From Hydractinia symbiolongicarpus (taxonomy: Eukaryota; Cnidaria; Hydrozoa; Anthoathecata; Hydractiniidae), in assembly GCF_029227915.1 (NCBI RefSeq), contig NC_079885.1:13281001-13345000 (forward strand): a stretch of DNA of 64,000 bases. The letters run 5' to 3'. Positions 20,961 through 35,100 of this stretch are shown here, piece by piece. The translations under genes were made by a program, and so were the position numbers. Each line of letters begins with the position of its first letter. Position 1 is the first letter of the stretch. The notes beneath the pieces are model-generated. The model ran no database searches. It saw only the letters and a list, made by a program, of their open reading frames with translations, and had not been told where the DNA came from.

Positions 20961-22582
20961 CAAATATATCTGCTTATCTTCTGGGGAGTATGGCCAACGA
21001 CATGTTCTGTACACATGAAAACCCCTTAATCCAGTAATAAATGTAATCAAATCGTCTTGACAAACAGTGAAAATCATGAAGAGCATCTACGAGTTTTTTT
21101 AAACTGAAAAAGGTCGTAAAATCATCACTGCTGGGATAACAGAAACATTAAAAAGCGCCGAAGAAGCAAATTGCCAGATCAACATGGACCCAATTCTTAT
21201 TATACGGGTTACTTTTAAAAAATCTTTTTCTCTTCTTTCTCAAATTCGCGTTAAATAAATGCATTTTTGAAAACAACCTTGCACAACTGCGTTAACTAAA
21301 TGCCTTTTTCAAAATAGTTTCGTTGAACCGCGTTAATTTCATGACCGTTGAGTTAATTCGCGTTAATTTCTTGACTCGTTATTTCATGGAATAAGGTAGA
21401 TGAATATGTTCCTCACGTTATTCAACATTTTTCTATTTTAATCTTTAAATTTTTCTTGTTTTATTATTTTGTATGTGGTTGACACGTGGCCATCACAATA
21501 AGGAGAAACATATTTCATTGTTTTTAATTTGGCCACCTGTTTGGCAAACATGCAATAATAATCAATTATAAATCAGGGTTGCCACAGACTTTTTTAAATT
21601 GAATTTCCAGACATATCATAAAAATTGATATTATTTTTCCTCACTCTTGAGTGAAATCAATAATAGATTTCTAGACATTTATGATCTGGTCAAAAACTTT
21701 CCTTTAAATATTTTTCTCTTTTCGATATTCTTTATATACAGAAACAGCCTAATTGTCACACATATAAGTTTCTTTCGATGTATATATTTCACGATGAAAC
21801 AACGATATACAGCACAAAAAAAAGAACCAGTTTAAACTGATTAAGAATAGTTTCTTTCGTTTGCAGTTCACATTGCAGTTGTTCTTCTTCTCATGTAGTT
21901 CTTTCGCCCTTTTTCTTTACACGCTTAACTGACTCTTTTCTTCATCGCACTTTTAAGTCAGAGACAATGTCATTAATCAACGCATATGTAATACATACAG
22001 AAATACTACAGATATACTATACAATAGAGTATATAAATTCATGCAAAAATAATTCAAGAAATTAAAAAATAAATTGTTAAGGCCTTATGTAAGAATCGAT
22101 TGCAATTTTTTTCTAAAACTATTTTTCAGACATTCTTTAAGACCAGTGTGCCACATCTAGACTATTTCCAGACTTTACTCTTGTTCGACAGACGTGGCAA
22201 CCCTGTAAATAATTCTTTTTCTTTTGTCATAATAGCTATTACACGTAAAACTGAATAATAGTAACTTTTTTATGGAGCAGACCAAGCCAGTACGCATGGT
22301 CTTCCAAATAACACTGGCATCATGGACTTTTATTCAGCAGCTGCATCGCAGCGCAGTCTGCCTCTTTTAAAAAAACCAATGAGCGCGCCATATTTTAAAT
22401 TTTGAATAATCATGCGCAGGAACTGACAAACTTTAAAATTATATTAACAAAAAAAAGATCACACAAAAGACGAGCCTAGAACAATAGCAATGTAAAAGTC
22501 CCAACATCATTTCAACCCCACACATCCTCATACGAAGTGACCACAATGCTGGCATCCCACGAGGGGCAACGCGCTACCTCGG
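20961..22582. other. AT-rich intergenic sequence
   Basis: No gene seen. CGCGTTAA(A/T)T strings recur at about 21245-21370, suggesting a small repeat. The region lies between the DIRS remnant and the 3' end of the TPR gene. Confidence 0.35.
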
Positions 22583-22810
<228 letters not shown>

Positions 22811-22933
22811 AACTTTTAAAGCTCTCTGGATACCATGCTTTTGCAAGATAGGGAAATATTATGCATGCTTAAACGGTGCACTCAGCGGGCTTCATTTGCT
22901 TTGCAATAAAAACAATGATACTGAGATAAAAGT

Positions 22934-22939
22934 TTTATT
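22934..22939 (-). terminator. Candidate poly(A) signal of TPR
   Basis: AATAAA on the minus strand about 130 bases past the inferred TPR stop at 23068. No transcript evidence; another AATAAA overlaps the stop codon itself. Confidence 0.35.
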
Positions 22940-23067
22940 CGTACATAAAAAAGCTTCAGAATTGTAAACAATCTCCCGCGGTTTTAAAATAATTTCACTC
23001 TCCATACAAATCATGTAAAGCAACCAGAGGTTTGTGAATTAACCATTAAACATGCCCACGTTCTGCT

Positions 23068-23102
23068 TTATTTCTCACTGCCATCTTGCTTCAATCCTTT
23101 GC
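23068..23102 (-). CDS. TPR: TPR inferred terminal exon
   Basis: Acceptor TTGGTTTCTCTAG fits the phase left by the exon at 24457-24492. Eleven codons (after completing a split Gly) give [11 protein letters not shown] and a TAA at 23068-23070. Good splice site but no family match, so this is the least certain exon. Confidence 0.5.
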
Positions 23103-26100
23103 CTAGAGAAACCAAACAAATGTAACCCGTACAGTCCACTTACATATTAAAAAAACGATATGCTTGCAAAAATGGTTTTGCAAGCATTCCACATTTAAAT
23201 TGGCACGAGGAGTAATCTGTTAGGAATTATTTTGTATAGCTTTGATAATTCACCTAAGGTTCTACGTTTATGTTTAGGGGGAAAAACCATTTGTACATAT
23301 AATGGAACCCAATATTATGATTAATAATAATAATAATTACCGAAACTTAAGGATAACTTTTACTCACTGATTTAAGAGCGATGTCATTTCTTAAAATTTC
23401 ACTTTTTTAATTTTTTTAGTACAATCCATGCTTCCTTAAGGCTAATAATAAAGTCACCCCTCCCCCTTAGGCTTTAATTACGGCCAAATGCAACCCCTAG
23501 CAGGTTTGGAGGAAGAGATCTATGATAGAGCTAAGTTTTTTATATCACCTGGTAAAAATAGGATTAGGCGTTCCTTCAAAAGAAAACAATCCTCTTAATA
23601 TATATTTCCTTTACAAATCTACGGTAAATCCAGTCATTTTACGCGTCCCTTTCCAAAAAGCGCTCTCTCCCTGAAATAATTTACCGTATTTTTTGAAGAG
23701 GATGGGATCAAACGATACTGGCTCTTTTTGTATTGTTGCTTTAATTCCAGAATAACAAATAAACACGTGCTGTTACTGTTTTTCAGTTTTGAAGAAAATA
23801 ATTTTTTTTAGTTTTAATTAATGGCCACTCTCTTTTTAACGCTCCTAGTCAATTAACGTCCATCCTAAAATGATTTAACGCCAAGAAGGAGCATTTCCGG
23901 TACACGCTTTTTCATAAGAAACCTACGACTTAGAATTTTTTTGAAATACGAATAACACACTCTTAAGAAATTTAGGAACGCTGAACTATCCAACACGACC
24001 AAAAGGAATAATTTTTCCGATATAAGTATTTTTAGAAAGAGCAAACAAGTATCTTATTTACATTAAGTAGTTATATAGTAGTCATAAGTAGTTATATTTC
24101 TATACTAGGTTCACAAAATTTGAACTTTTTAAAGTTCTTTTGTCATTGTTTACAGTGGACTTAGTTATTTGGTTACAAAACAACTTTCAAAATGTGCGAA
24201 ATGTTGCTGACGTCAGGGCGGAGATTTTTTATTTACAGGCGTGGGTTAATCTGTAAAGTGGACGTCTTAGAAATTGCGACGAGCACAATTTAAACGTTGC
24301 TTACCCAATCTACACATGTTTAAAAGTATGACTTCCATGGAAAATTCGCAAGTTGTAAACTGGCCGAAAAATTGCTACTGTCTCAATATTTCAGGAAGGG
24401 TTTGTATGTTCAATAAGTTAACGTAACGATAAGTCGAAACTATGTACAAAACATACCTGGTGGAGCAGTTCTGCGTAATCTTGGGCGAGTACCTAAATCA
24501 ATACGATAATAATTTGTATTCAACTTATTGCTAGCTATACCTACACAAAAATGACCACAGTCCTAGGAATCTCCACAAGCTTACATTTACGTTTAAAAAT
24601 TCACCTGCTCCGCCCTTACCTTCAACGTGAGCACAAATGTTTGAGTGAGTCTGTTTAAAATTAATAGCGACACCTCCCCCTTTCATCATTTTTTTAAAAA
24701 ACAATTGTAAAATATTCCAGTACAACCAGAAATTCCAGAAGTGTGATCAGTGGTCACCCTGATAAATCCTCATGCTCAGTTTATTTTATTTTTTGTGTCC
24801 AGCGAACGATCGCTCTTCCAAAAATAATATTACAATAAAATACACAAACCTGCCGCTCGTTGCAGACGAACTGGCTTAGGTTTATCTAGAAAGAAAAAAT
24901 TAACGTTTATAAAAGTTTCTTTCTAAACTAACCCCGTATTCTAAGTTGGAAAATAATTTTACTGAAGAACATAAGACAATAAAACGTCCCCACTCGAATC
25001 AATTCAGCAGAACGAACTTTCTCAGCTTTCAGAAAATACAAAGCAGGATCCTGGTAAAACGAGCTAAAAATTCCATTAAAGTGCATACTTAACTAACGGG
25101 ACAACTGCCATAAGAAACAAGTAGAATAAAGTAAACAGAAAGTTAAACAAATATATTTGACTAATAGCTTATGTTGTTGTTTGAAACTAAAGTTTTTGGC
25201 AAAACAAAACCAATGTAAATGTTCTTTTATATCCAAAAAAAAAAAAAAAAAAAAAAAATGGCGAAGTGGCGAAGTGGCTAGTAATAATTTTACGCGTTAC
25301 ATTAGCCCCATCAGTGTTAAAAAATATAGGGCCTGGAAAATCTTTGTGGGATCTGTCATTCTGCGTCATTAGATTCGTTTGTATTTTAGCTACATATATG
25401 CTTGTCACAAAAGTTACGATGTACAAAATATACATAAATGACTGGGAAGTAGAATTAGGACATGAAGTTGGTAGGTGTATCATCAAGACACCTAAAGGCC
25501 TGCACCATTCCATATTTTGCTTCGAACTGATACATTTTCCCTTATCAATTTTATTACTACCTGGCAAATGCATGTACTTTGGTTCCATGTATCTAGTAAT
25601 AGGACTGCATACGTAATATTCTATACCACTTTGTACATCACCAAATGTATTCACAGTCATGTCTTATTGAAAAAGAGCAGTTGCAGTCTTTTTCTTAACT
25701 CAAAACTCTGTTATTAAAAGAAAGCACGTTTGGAGAATTAAAAACAAAGTTCTTTGACCAACAAATCAAGCTCTTGGTGCAAACGATCCTGACTATTTTC
25801 TTTCAGAAAGAAAAAACACATCCAATGCAGCTTGAAATTGTACATGTTGCCTTCGTCATAAAAGTAGGAAGCTTTAAAAAAGTATCCTAGCATGAAAATT
25901 GGGGATGCTACACTGGCCACAGACTAGGCTGAGAATTGAGTTTGGTGGTCGTAGAAAAGCAGACTGAATTACAGATGCCAGAACCAATTTTGTCGACAAT
26001 ACTGGCTTTCAGACAGCGCAGTCTGGGCAAGAGTAAACCGCTTGTAGAGACAAATTTTAGCTTGTTTTTATTTGACTTGATAGCCCAGTCTAGTTTCTTG

Positions 26101-29100
26101 GTGAGTTTCTCACAAGGAATTTGTGTCATAAGAAAGAAATGCAGAAATGCGTAACCTTCTGGTGTTTCTTTCCTATTTTTGCTTCTGTATACTAACGTTT
26201 AACTTCTAAATAACGTGCTGAAATGGTTCTTTTAGTCCTGTGGTATATCAACTTTATTAAAACGTCTCAAATAAAAACAACATAAAGTTATTAACGTTTA
26301 CGAAATTTAAAGTTGCAAAATGGTAAATGGCTATTTATGATAGTGAGCATGGATTGAAGTGTACTGAAGTGTTCCCTTACGACCAACCTTCGTGTTATGA
26401 ATTAAATATAGCTAGCTAGCTCGAAACCACCATGTAGCAAATGAAGTTTGACTATGGCTGCCTAGGACAAGGATAATCGAACAGCAATAATAGGTAAAAA
26501 GGAAGAAAGTAGAAGAAATGAAATCTCAAGCTTAAAGAATGAAGAAATGGGTGATCAATATCAAAGACAAAATTTAGACACAAGGTCATTAAAAATGCAC
26601 CAACTGCATATTTAGCTTATACCGTCATAATTAGGTGATTATCTAAAAGCGACCGACTGCATAACTTCAGCGTTTAACAACAGTGAAAAGCGAATCGGTC
26701 ATAACATTTAAACAGCTAAGCTACTATAATTTTTTTTTTCGTTGCAAATAAAGATGTGGAATAAGACATATTGTTAGATAATACATAATGGATCCATCTA
26801 TATATCGGTATATATTGAGCTACTGCTAATTTGTCTAACAGATTCATCGTTTTTTTTTTAGTTCACAAGTTCACAAGAAATTTTGAGACTCATGTGCTTT
26901 TTGCTGAAATGAATTTCGCGAATAAATGTTGATAAAAGATTCATGTAATTTTGCAATGATTTTTTCCCATCCTTGTCCCATTTCTGTCAGAAAAGTATGA
27001 CCACCATCCCCTTTTTAATACTCAATTCCTAACCAATTTATATGGACAATATTGAATTTTGGCTAATGGGGCAATGTCTTGCATGTTTTTTTACTGTATA
27101 CAGGTATACATCATAAACTAAAAGTTTATGTCAAAGGATGATGATACATTTTTTAGGTACTCATGCCTAAATTATTTGCAGAACAAACTTTTGCAAACTT
27201 ATTTTTGCTGGTGCAATTTTAGTGAAAGAAAAATCAGTATCTTCAAACTTTATTGTGGACAAAAAATGAAAAACTTTGTGGTAGAATTTTGATGGAGAGG
27301 GATTTTAATTTTTTTTCTGAATTAGTGCATGAGGTAAATCAAACAAACAGCTAACATAATGATAATATAACAAAAGTAATTACAATGGAACTTAATTTTT
27401 TCCCTGTCCCTACTGATCAGGCTAACTACATTAAGCCCGGTAGCCTAAACTATACCTACCTTTAGTCAGCTAGCTAGCCACACTTGCTTTCCTGTTTGAT
27501 ACGTTTGATACTCGACTTTTCGCTAGGCTAACCACATGACGTATAGCAAGAGTTTTTTAATTATTAATAACCTTAAATATTATGTCTTTAGAATGTGTTA
27601 CAAAGTGGTACTTCATTACAAACAAATGATGCGATAAATTATGACTTTGTCGACCTTCTCTGATCGTTAAGAAACGCGTTTTGGGTAATATTGAATAGTT
27701 AATACCTTTAGCCGTTCCGAGGCAGATATCGGAGAATTAGCCGTCCGAGGCAGATATCAGAGAATAAAAGACGGTAATGAAGACTTGATGAAAGAAGGCA
27801 CGTAATAAAGCTTCCGATATAGGGCACCTACCTTCGACTTTAGCTTGCTCTTGTGTTTCCCCTTCTATCGAATTTCGCTTTTGTTCAATGACAGACGAAG
27901 ACGAGGGTTGATTGGCTGAAATAACAAGAAAACGTACATATATGAGAACCTACCATAACACTGCTGCTCAACCCAAAAAGGACAGGACAGTAGATTTACC
28001 AAACTAAAAAGAACAATAGGGTTAAACAATACCAACAGGGTGGATGACACAAACTAACACACAAGGGAGCCAACAAATATTGACATACCAGCAGTCCCTG
28101 TGACATCGTCGCCTGCGCTTATTACCACTACTGGCTCCTTTTCACCTTCAGCCTCCGTATCATGACTGAGCCTCTCACCTGGTACACTGCAAAATAAAAC
28201 ACGAATTTAACAAACATACATCAATCAGAAAATTACCTAGGCACAAATTAACGACCACGAAATTACTACAAAGAAAATTTAATCTTGTTGGTTATTGCAA
28301 ATAAAAAAAATATTTTTTCTTAATTTTGAGGAAGGGGGTGGAGAGGGTGTGTGTGTGGCTGTAATATTTCTGAAGGAAAACCTAAAACAGGGAGTCTATA
28401 GGACATCTCTTCCCTAATTTCGGAATTTTTAAGTGGGCAAATGGGTTTCCAGGCATTCTGATTGGCTTAACACTTTCAACGATGTGCTGAAACAGGTCGG
28501 TATTGCTGGTCGTAAAGGAAAATAGCAGCTTAAAACATAAACAAGCTCCACAAACAAATATCAGGCTGCATCAGAAACTTCTTGCAATTCATTAATCGAT
28601 AAAAAAACATTTCATTGGACAGAAAAGTTTCATTCTATCTGGAAGCGTTTCAAAATAGCTAGTTGATTAGATATGCAGTTTTAAGGAAAATGCTAAATAA
28701 AGGACGGCGAATTTATAACAAAAATGACTAGCTAGCTAGTCAAAAAATCTGTATCAATCCTCCTTGTAACAGAATTTTGAGCTGCACATTCAATTTTACA
28801 CATTTTTCTGTTTAAAAATAGCGAAATTCTGGTCATCACAACGTTTTCAATATTGAAGAACAAGGTCAGGTCATCACGTCACTTACATTAATTAATTCTA
28901 TAGGGACTTTTGAACACTACATAGAATGTTTCTTTAAAAAAACTTTCTAAGAAAAAGAGTAATGAATTTCACAGTTTATTTTGTTTGACATCAGAAAATA
29001 AAAACTGTCTTCGTTAGTATTTTTTTTTTACTTTTTTTAAAAAATTTGGATGTTTTGTTACAACCTTTTTTATTTTTGAGACATTCTTTCTAAGAAATGA

Positions 29101-32100
29101 TCCGCAAAAAAACGAGCAAATCAAACAAAACGAAAAAAAAAAAAATATTTTAAAGAAAAAGTTAATGACTTCAAAAAACTTTGTTAAAGATCTCGGAGTT
29201 GAAGAACTTCCAGCATCAAATGATTGGCTTGAAACTTCAGGCGGTGTAACATTCCAATAAATATTTTAAATATGGACGAAATTGGGTTAATATTCAAGGT
29301 GCTGACAGAGAAAATACTAACTAGAGAAGCTCAAACTTGCCCTGGTGGAAAAAAACAAAAGAGCAGCTAACAGTTGCACATGTGCCAGTATGATTGGCGT
29401 AGAGATCGAATCACTTGTCATTTGGAAAGATGGCGTATTGTGCTGCTTTGATCGACTAAATATATCCGACCTACTGGAGGAGTATTATTAACAAAAGAGC
29501 ATGGATGAATTCAATAGTTTTCGAAACTTGCCTAAAAAATTAAATCGAAAAATGGTTGCTCAAAGTAGAAAGACGTTCTTAATATTGAAGAACAAGGTCA
29601 GGCCAATTCAACCTTTACTTTGGTTGCATGAAATTAAACAACGCTAGGAAAAAACAAAGAAAAATGATAAAAAAATATGATTATACCCCATGAGCACCCG
29701 GGGTGAAATTTCGCCCTAGGTGAATCTCTTAGATGGCTAAAACTAGAAATTGTCCTTATATGCAGGTTTTTTCTACAACGACCACGTACCCTAAACATTT
29801 AATAGCTATGGTTTCCTTAAGTGGCCATTATAGACAAATTTGACCATAGTGTATGGGCAAAGTGACGGTCAATTAACATTGTTATTGTTGACGTCTATTT
29901 CATTCAAAACTTTTTTATTGCAGTATTCTCAATGAAACTAAGAACAAACGGTTTGATAAGAAAATCAATAAATTTTAAATGGTTTTGTAAATGTATTCCA
30001 TGGGGTTTGAAACTAGTTAAGGTGTGAGTAAGGAAATGATTTTTTTTAAAAAATCTCGGCCACAGCTTTCTAATGGTTTAAGAATCATTTGATTAAAAAA
30101 TAAAGATCGATTATATTCTAAAAATCTGATTTTTATCCCATTTTTATTTTCTCTTATCTTTTAATTATCCATTTTTTTCAGCAAACAAATACATGCTAAA
30201 TTCGAGTTATACACGTGCAACATTAACTTTTGAACAAACGGCTGTAACAACGGTTATTTATGAGCTAAATCATTTCTGTCTAAAAAAAGTTTTTTTCATA
30301 ATGTTCATTTTTTATGTTAGTGCTGCTAGCGCTTTCATAATCACTTACAAAACTATAAAGGGTATATGGGGGTTAGGTTTTTTAAATGGAGATATATTAG
30401 TAAAGAAGGGGTTGTTTTCGTTTCACGTTTAGTTATATCTCCAGTTTTATCTTTTTTCAGATTTTTATATCAATTTTTGGGCAATTTTTTAAACTTTCAG
30501 AAAATAAATGCACCAGAACAACTTTCACATAATTTTATTATTAACCATTTTAAAAATAACACTTCCCCCCTAACTCATACCTTTTACGAGATAATAAAAC
30601 GTTATAAAAGATATGTGGTTAAAAGGAAGCAGAATCTATTTTTTAACACAATATGCCTACACAAAAATTAAGAATGTGCAAGAAAAGTAAAGAAGTCAAA
30701 AATACGCACTATCACTCTATAAAATGCAAAATTATTTTTGACTTCATAAAGCACACCTCTTTGAATGCTTTGTAACGCTTACTGTGCGTTAAATTTCTCT
30801 TATAGATGTTTTTCTTTTTAAAGCTTCCCAAAAACTATTTCTATTTGAATTTACCTGTGTGCTGCATCCAGTTCTTTACCTTGTGCTGCATCAAGTTCTG
30901 CACCTTCTTTAATTTCTACCTTGTTTATCTTTACAATATCATCAGGGTTACCTTTGACATCACCACTTCGCTCCACTATAATAGGTAGATGCGATTCAGA
31001 AGACTCAGGTTCGTCTTCAGAGTTACTGTCAACTACCTCAGCTTCCTCAAAGTCTTCTTCCTCCTCCTCTTCAATATCTTGCTCTGATCCTCCTTCATTT
31101 CCTTCCTCACTTTCGTTCCCTAAAAAGCACATTAAAATGTAGAGAAAAAGATGCATAAAAACACCTTTTATTACTGACTTTTATATTCTACAGTAACACT
31201 AGTTATTCCATGTAGCAGTCACAAAGCAGTGTGCGCAAAAAAAAGTTGTGCTACAAACACACAAAAACAGTGGAATGTAAAGTACAGCCAAACCCATGGG
31301 CTAACGAATAGTCTATTTAATAATAGACGTATTCTATGTTTAAGGGGTTGCAAGCAGTTTCATTTCAGAAAATCCCAGCAGAACGCGATTTTTACGAACT
31401 TTTGTTTTGTATACACTGGAATGCAGCAACTTTACTGCTATAATTATAGCTAGCCTTATTTATTTCTATTCTTGTAATTTTGTTAAGCATATATTATTTT
31501 TAAGTTGGGGTTTTGCCAAGCTAGCTAGCTCTTTAACTGGCTCTGGCTAAAAAGTGAAAGAAGCCAAATGCAGTTTGGCTACAATAATATTTTAAACAGT
31601 ATTTCTTATGCTACTTGGCCGAGTTAAGGACTGACCCTACGCAGTTGAATTCCGTCGGATTTTTGTCGCACACTATGAAGGCAATCGATCGTGTTTAACG
31701 AACGGCTGAATTCAATTGTCCATGGTTAAATTAGTGTAGAAAAAGTTATAATAAATTTTCATCCGACATTGACGTCAAATAATGGCGTGTTTGCCGTTTT
31801 TCAAGATTTCGTTTCATAGAATTTTTGCCGGCATCGAGAAATTTCCCAACTTATTATAACTTTTCCCGCACTATGTGGGGGTATTTCTCGTTCGAATCAA
31901 GTTTGTCCCCGTCGTTAGCAATAGTCGTCATAGTGAGGACAAGCTTTTCCGACATTTTCCTAAAATAAGCGACATTTCAAAAAATATCGGCGATAGTTAG
32001 CGTTTCCGCGGGACGAGTTCGTAGAAAATTATCCGTGCCGGTAAACTTCCCGTAATATCATAATGGCGCAGTAGAGCGGGAAAGTGTAAACAAAAAGCGA

Positions 32101-35100
32101 TTTGGTTGTTATCCTGGTTTCAATTTTTAAAAAAATATATTTTCTGGTTCGTAGAAACTTTCGGATATGTCTACACTATTTCAATGTGGGTTTATAAGAA
32201 CTTGTATACTGATTTGACTTAAGAAACAGCACTGTAAGCAACACTTATATTTTCAGGACTTCTAGACACGGTTTGCAAATTTGAGCAATATATTTATCAT
32301 AAAAGTAAAAACCTGATTAATATGTTTTTGTATAACCTTGCCACCTAATATTAGGTGGCAAGGTTATACAAAAACATATTATATGGAAAAATTTTAACCT
32401 GAAAAATGGTTATCATTGGGTACAGAAGAACAGGCAAAACACAGTCTGAAATTTTGAGTGCAGCAAAATATTTTCTTTAACATTGAAAAACAAATAGCCG
32501 ATTTAAACCGACCTAAAAAACACAAAATATACACAAAATTGACATTGGCAGAAAAAACACTAAAAAAAAAACTGACATATGGGAAGACACATGGACAAAT
32601 TTTTAAAGATTTTTCTTTGAATTAAGCTATAGAACAACGCCTCGAGATTCCGATAAATCAAAATCCAGCAACAGTTTTTCAGTTTAGCACAACTCCAATC
32701 GTAAATGTAACCATGAAGTCTGTAACACAAGAAAAAATGAATTCAACAGCATGTGATTTCACTATTCAATCATCATCTGAATTCATTTTAAATGTTCCAG
32801 CAAATCACAATTTACAGACAAAATTAGTACGATCTCAGTTTACAAATTGACAATCATATCACACATCACAAAAATATTTAAAAAATAAATAAATAAATAT
32901 GGAATTGAACTTCTGAAACATTTTCCGCTTAAATATTATATATTATACTTTTATCAAAGATACATCACAGCCATCACAACAACAAAAACATAGTCCATCC
33001 TTCAAAAATCCAATTTGATAATATTGGACTACTTCACCATGTAAAGGTGGTTACATTATTTGTCAACTATCACATTTGTCCACCAACCCAGTGTTCTGCT
33101 TTTGTTACTACAAGTAAAACTTTATTGTCACTTTTATACAGCTCAATCTCTCAGAGTTAACCAGAACATTTGGAATATCACAGCCATATGGAAACATGGT
33201 TGCAAAAGAATGCTTCTAATCTGAAGGGGTGGAGCTGTCTGAATACAACATCAACATTTCAGTTGAGCCAAGAACATGATGAGCATACGAGAAGCCTTCA
33301 GGTAGGCATTATCCTAAAAAATTATATACAAGATATATACAATTTTTCATAGCTGTAAAAAAATTAATCCTCAAGAGAATATAGTGTTCCAAATTTATAT
33401 GTGAAAAATTTTGAAAATGCTTAATTGCAAAGTTTTTCCGCTTTATTTTGTGATTTTCTTAACTTTCGAAGTCTTCCTTCTATATTTGATATATACACTA
33501 GTTTTACTTGCTTTTGTAGGAAGCAGTGTGCCATTTCCCAATTTAAGACAGTAAAAAAAGCTTCACAAAGAAGTGGTATCAAATCTGAAAAATATTTATA
33601 AGGAGAGTTAATAAACTAAGAAATATAAGAAAATAATTCTGGACGATACGAACAATGTTAAAGAAGAAGAATATGTTATCCATGGGCAGAAAGTATATAC
33701 TATTAAATGTAATTCGCCGAAATCTTTATAAAAAAATAAAAAAGTTAGGTATATAATAAGAGATAGCGTTGTAAAGATGAAGTGAAATTTCTTGCTAAGA
33801 GCAGATCACTCAAAGTTAATGAATAGTGGGTATTTAATGTTTACAGTCCGAAATCTCTAGCACAGCATCAAAATATTTTTAACAGATGAAGAGTATATAT
33901 TGCATATATACTGTAAAGTACAAAAAAATATAAGTCACTTAGTGCTTAGTCTTTAGTAGACACCCCAATCCTTTACATTCTCTAACAATGCGAGACTAGA
34001 CTATAGTTGGCTACAGTTTCTTTTTTAGTTATTAGCTAGCTGTAAGCTATATAGCTATATACTGCTTTTTCAATAAAAGAAGCTAGCTAGCCACAACAGT
34101 TATTACATTTTGGCTGTTGCAACGAAAAAAATAAAAGTAAACAAGGAAATGGGAGAGTTTTTTATATTACTTAATCCTTTGGGTAGTCATATAATACTTA
34201 CATTTATCATAAATAATTTCTTCTTGGACCAAAAAAGCACAGTTTGTTGATAAAATAGTCTGCGCCTCTTTTTGATACATCACCAACCAATATGGCCGCC
34301 AAGCCGACACATTCACCATCAAAATCCGTCATATTTTGAAAACGCGGGATACACGACCAAAAAACGGAAAATTCGGAGTCATTCCTTAACTCACCCGAGT
34401 ACATGCAGTTAGGTAGCTACACCTTTTATTACTGTAATTTGTTATGGCTAAAACTTTTATTGTTCTCTCTATACAGTTTCTTAGTTGTAAATACGTGCAC
34501 AGACAAATTAATATTGCATTGCGTATCGCTAAAAAATGTTTTAATTATTTGTGCCTTCTAAAAGAAATTAACAAAAACTAATTTACGATAAGAAGAGCAA
34601 TGAACTGTTTGCTGAATAATTTATTCTCGCCTTTTGATTAAAATTAACAAATTGAATTTTAGTAAAAAGAAGTTGAAATTGTTCTTATTATGTTCTATAT
34701 TTAAATGCGTATAAGAAAATGTCAAATTTTGAAAGTTATTTACAGCTCCTTCGTAACCTAGAACTAGGGGCAAAAATGTGCTAATTGTACAATATTTTAC
34801 CAGAAAGCGACATACAATACTGATCTTTTTCGTAAACTCTGTTAAGGCTCGATATGGTCTGAATGTTCCTAAATTTTGCGAAATGTCATGCTAAAATGTT
34901 TTGATAAACTAGGTTTTAATAAAAATAGAAACTTGTAATTTTTAACACTTCAGTGCCTATATATTGATTTTTCCATTGAAGGACTACCACAGAATAATTT
35001 CATAACGGGCGAACAAAAAAGCACGAAAAACAGATGGGGGGAATATGCAAGACGGGCAGTTTTCCTGTGGATTTTTCCATAGGCTATTTGGGTTTGAGCC

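Larger units (their letters stand above)
24886..27831. other. TPR intron, no independent gene supported
   Basis: Holds a run of 24 A at 25235-25258 and several overlapping frames on both strands that look like chance. A 29-base tandem duplication lies at 27708-27764. Confidence 0.5.

Noticed and set aside
25187-25717. Overlapping frames of 116 and 157 codons on opposite strands
   Set aside because: Each overlaps the other and one includes a poly-Phe run from the A24 tract; no family resemblance and no splice context fitting TPR phase.
25738-26154. Opposing 60-73 codon frames in the same TPR intron
   Set aside because: Short, mutually antisense, no recognisable domains.
32318-32381. Reading the 64-bp palindrome as a transcription terminator
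   Set aside because: The sequence is eukaryotic, lies mid-intron and has no T-run context of a bacterial-type terminator.
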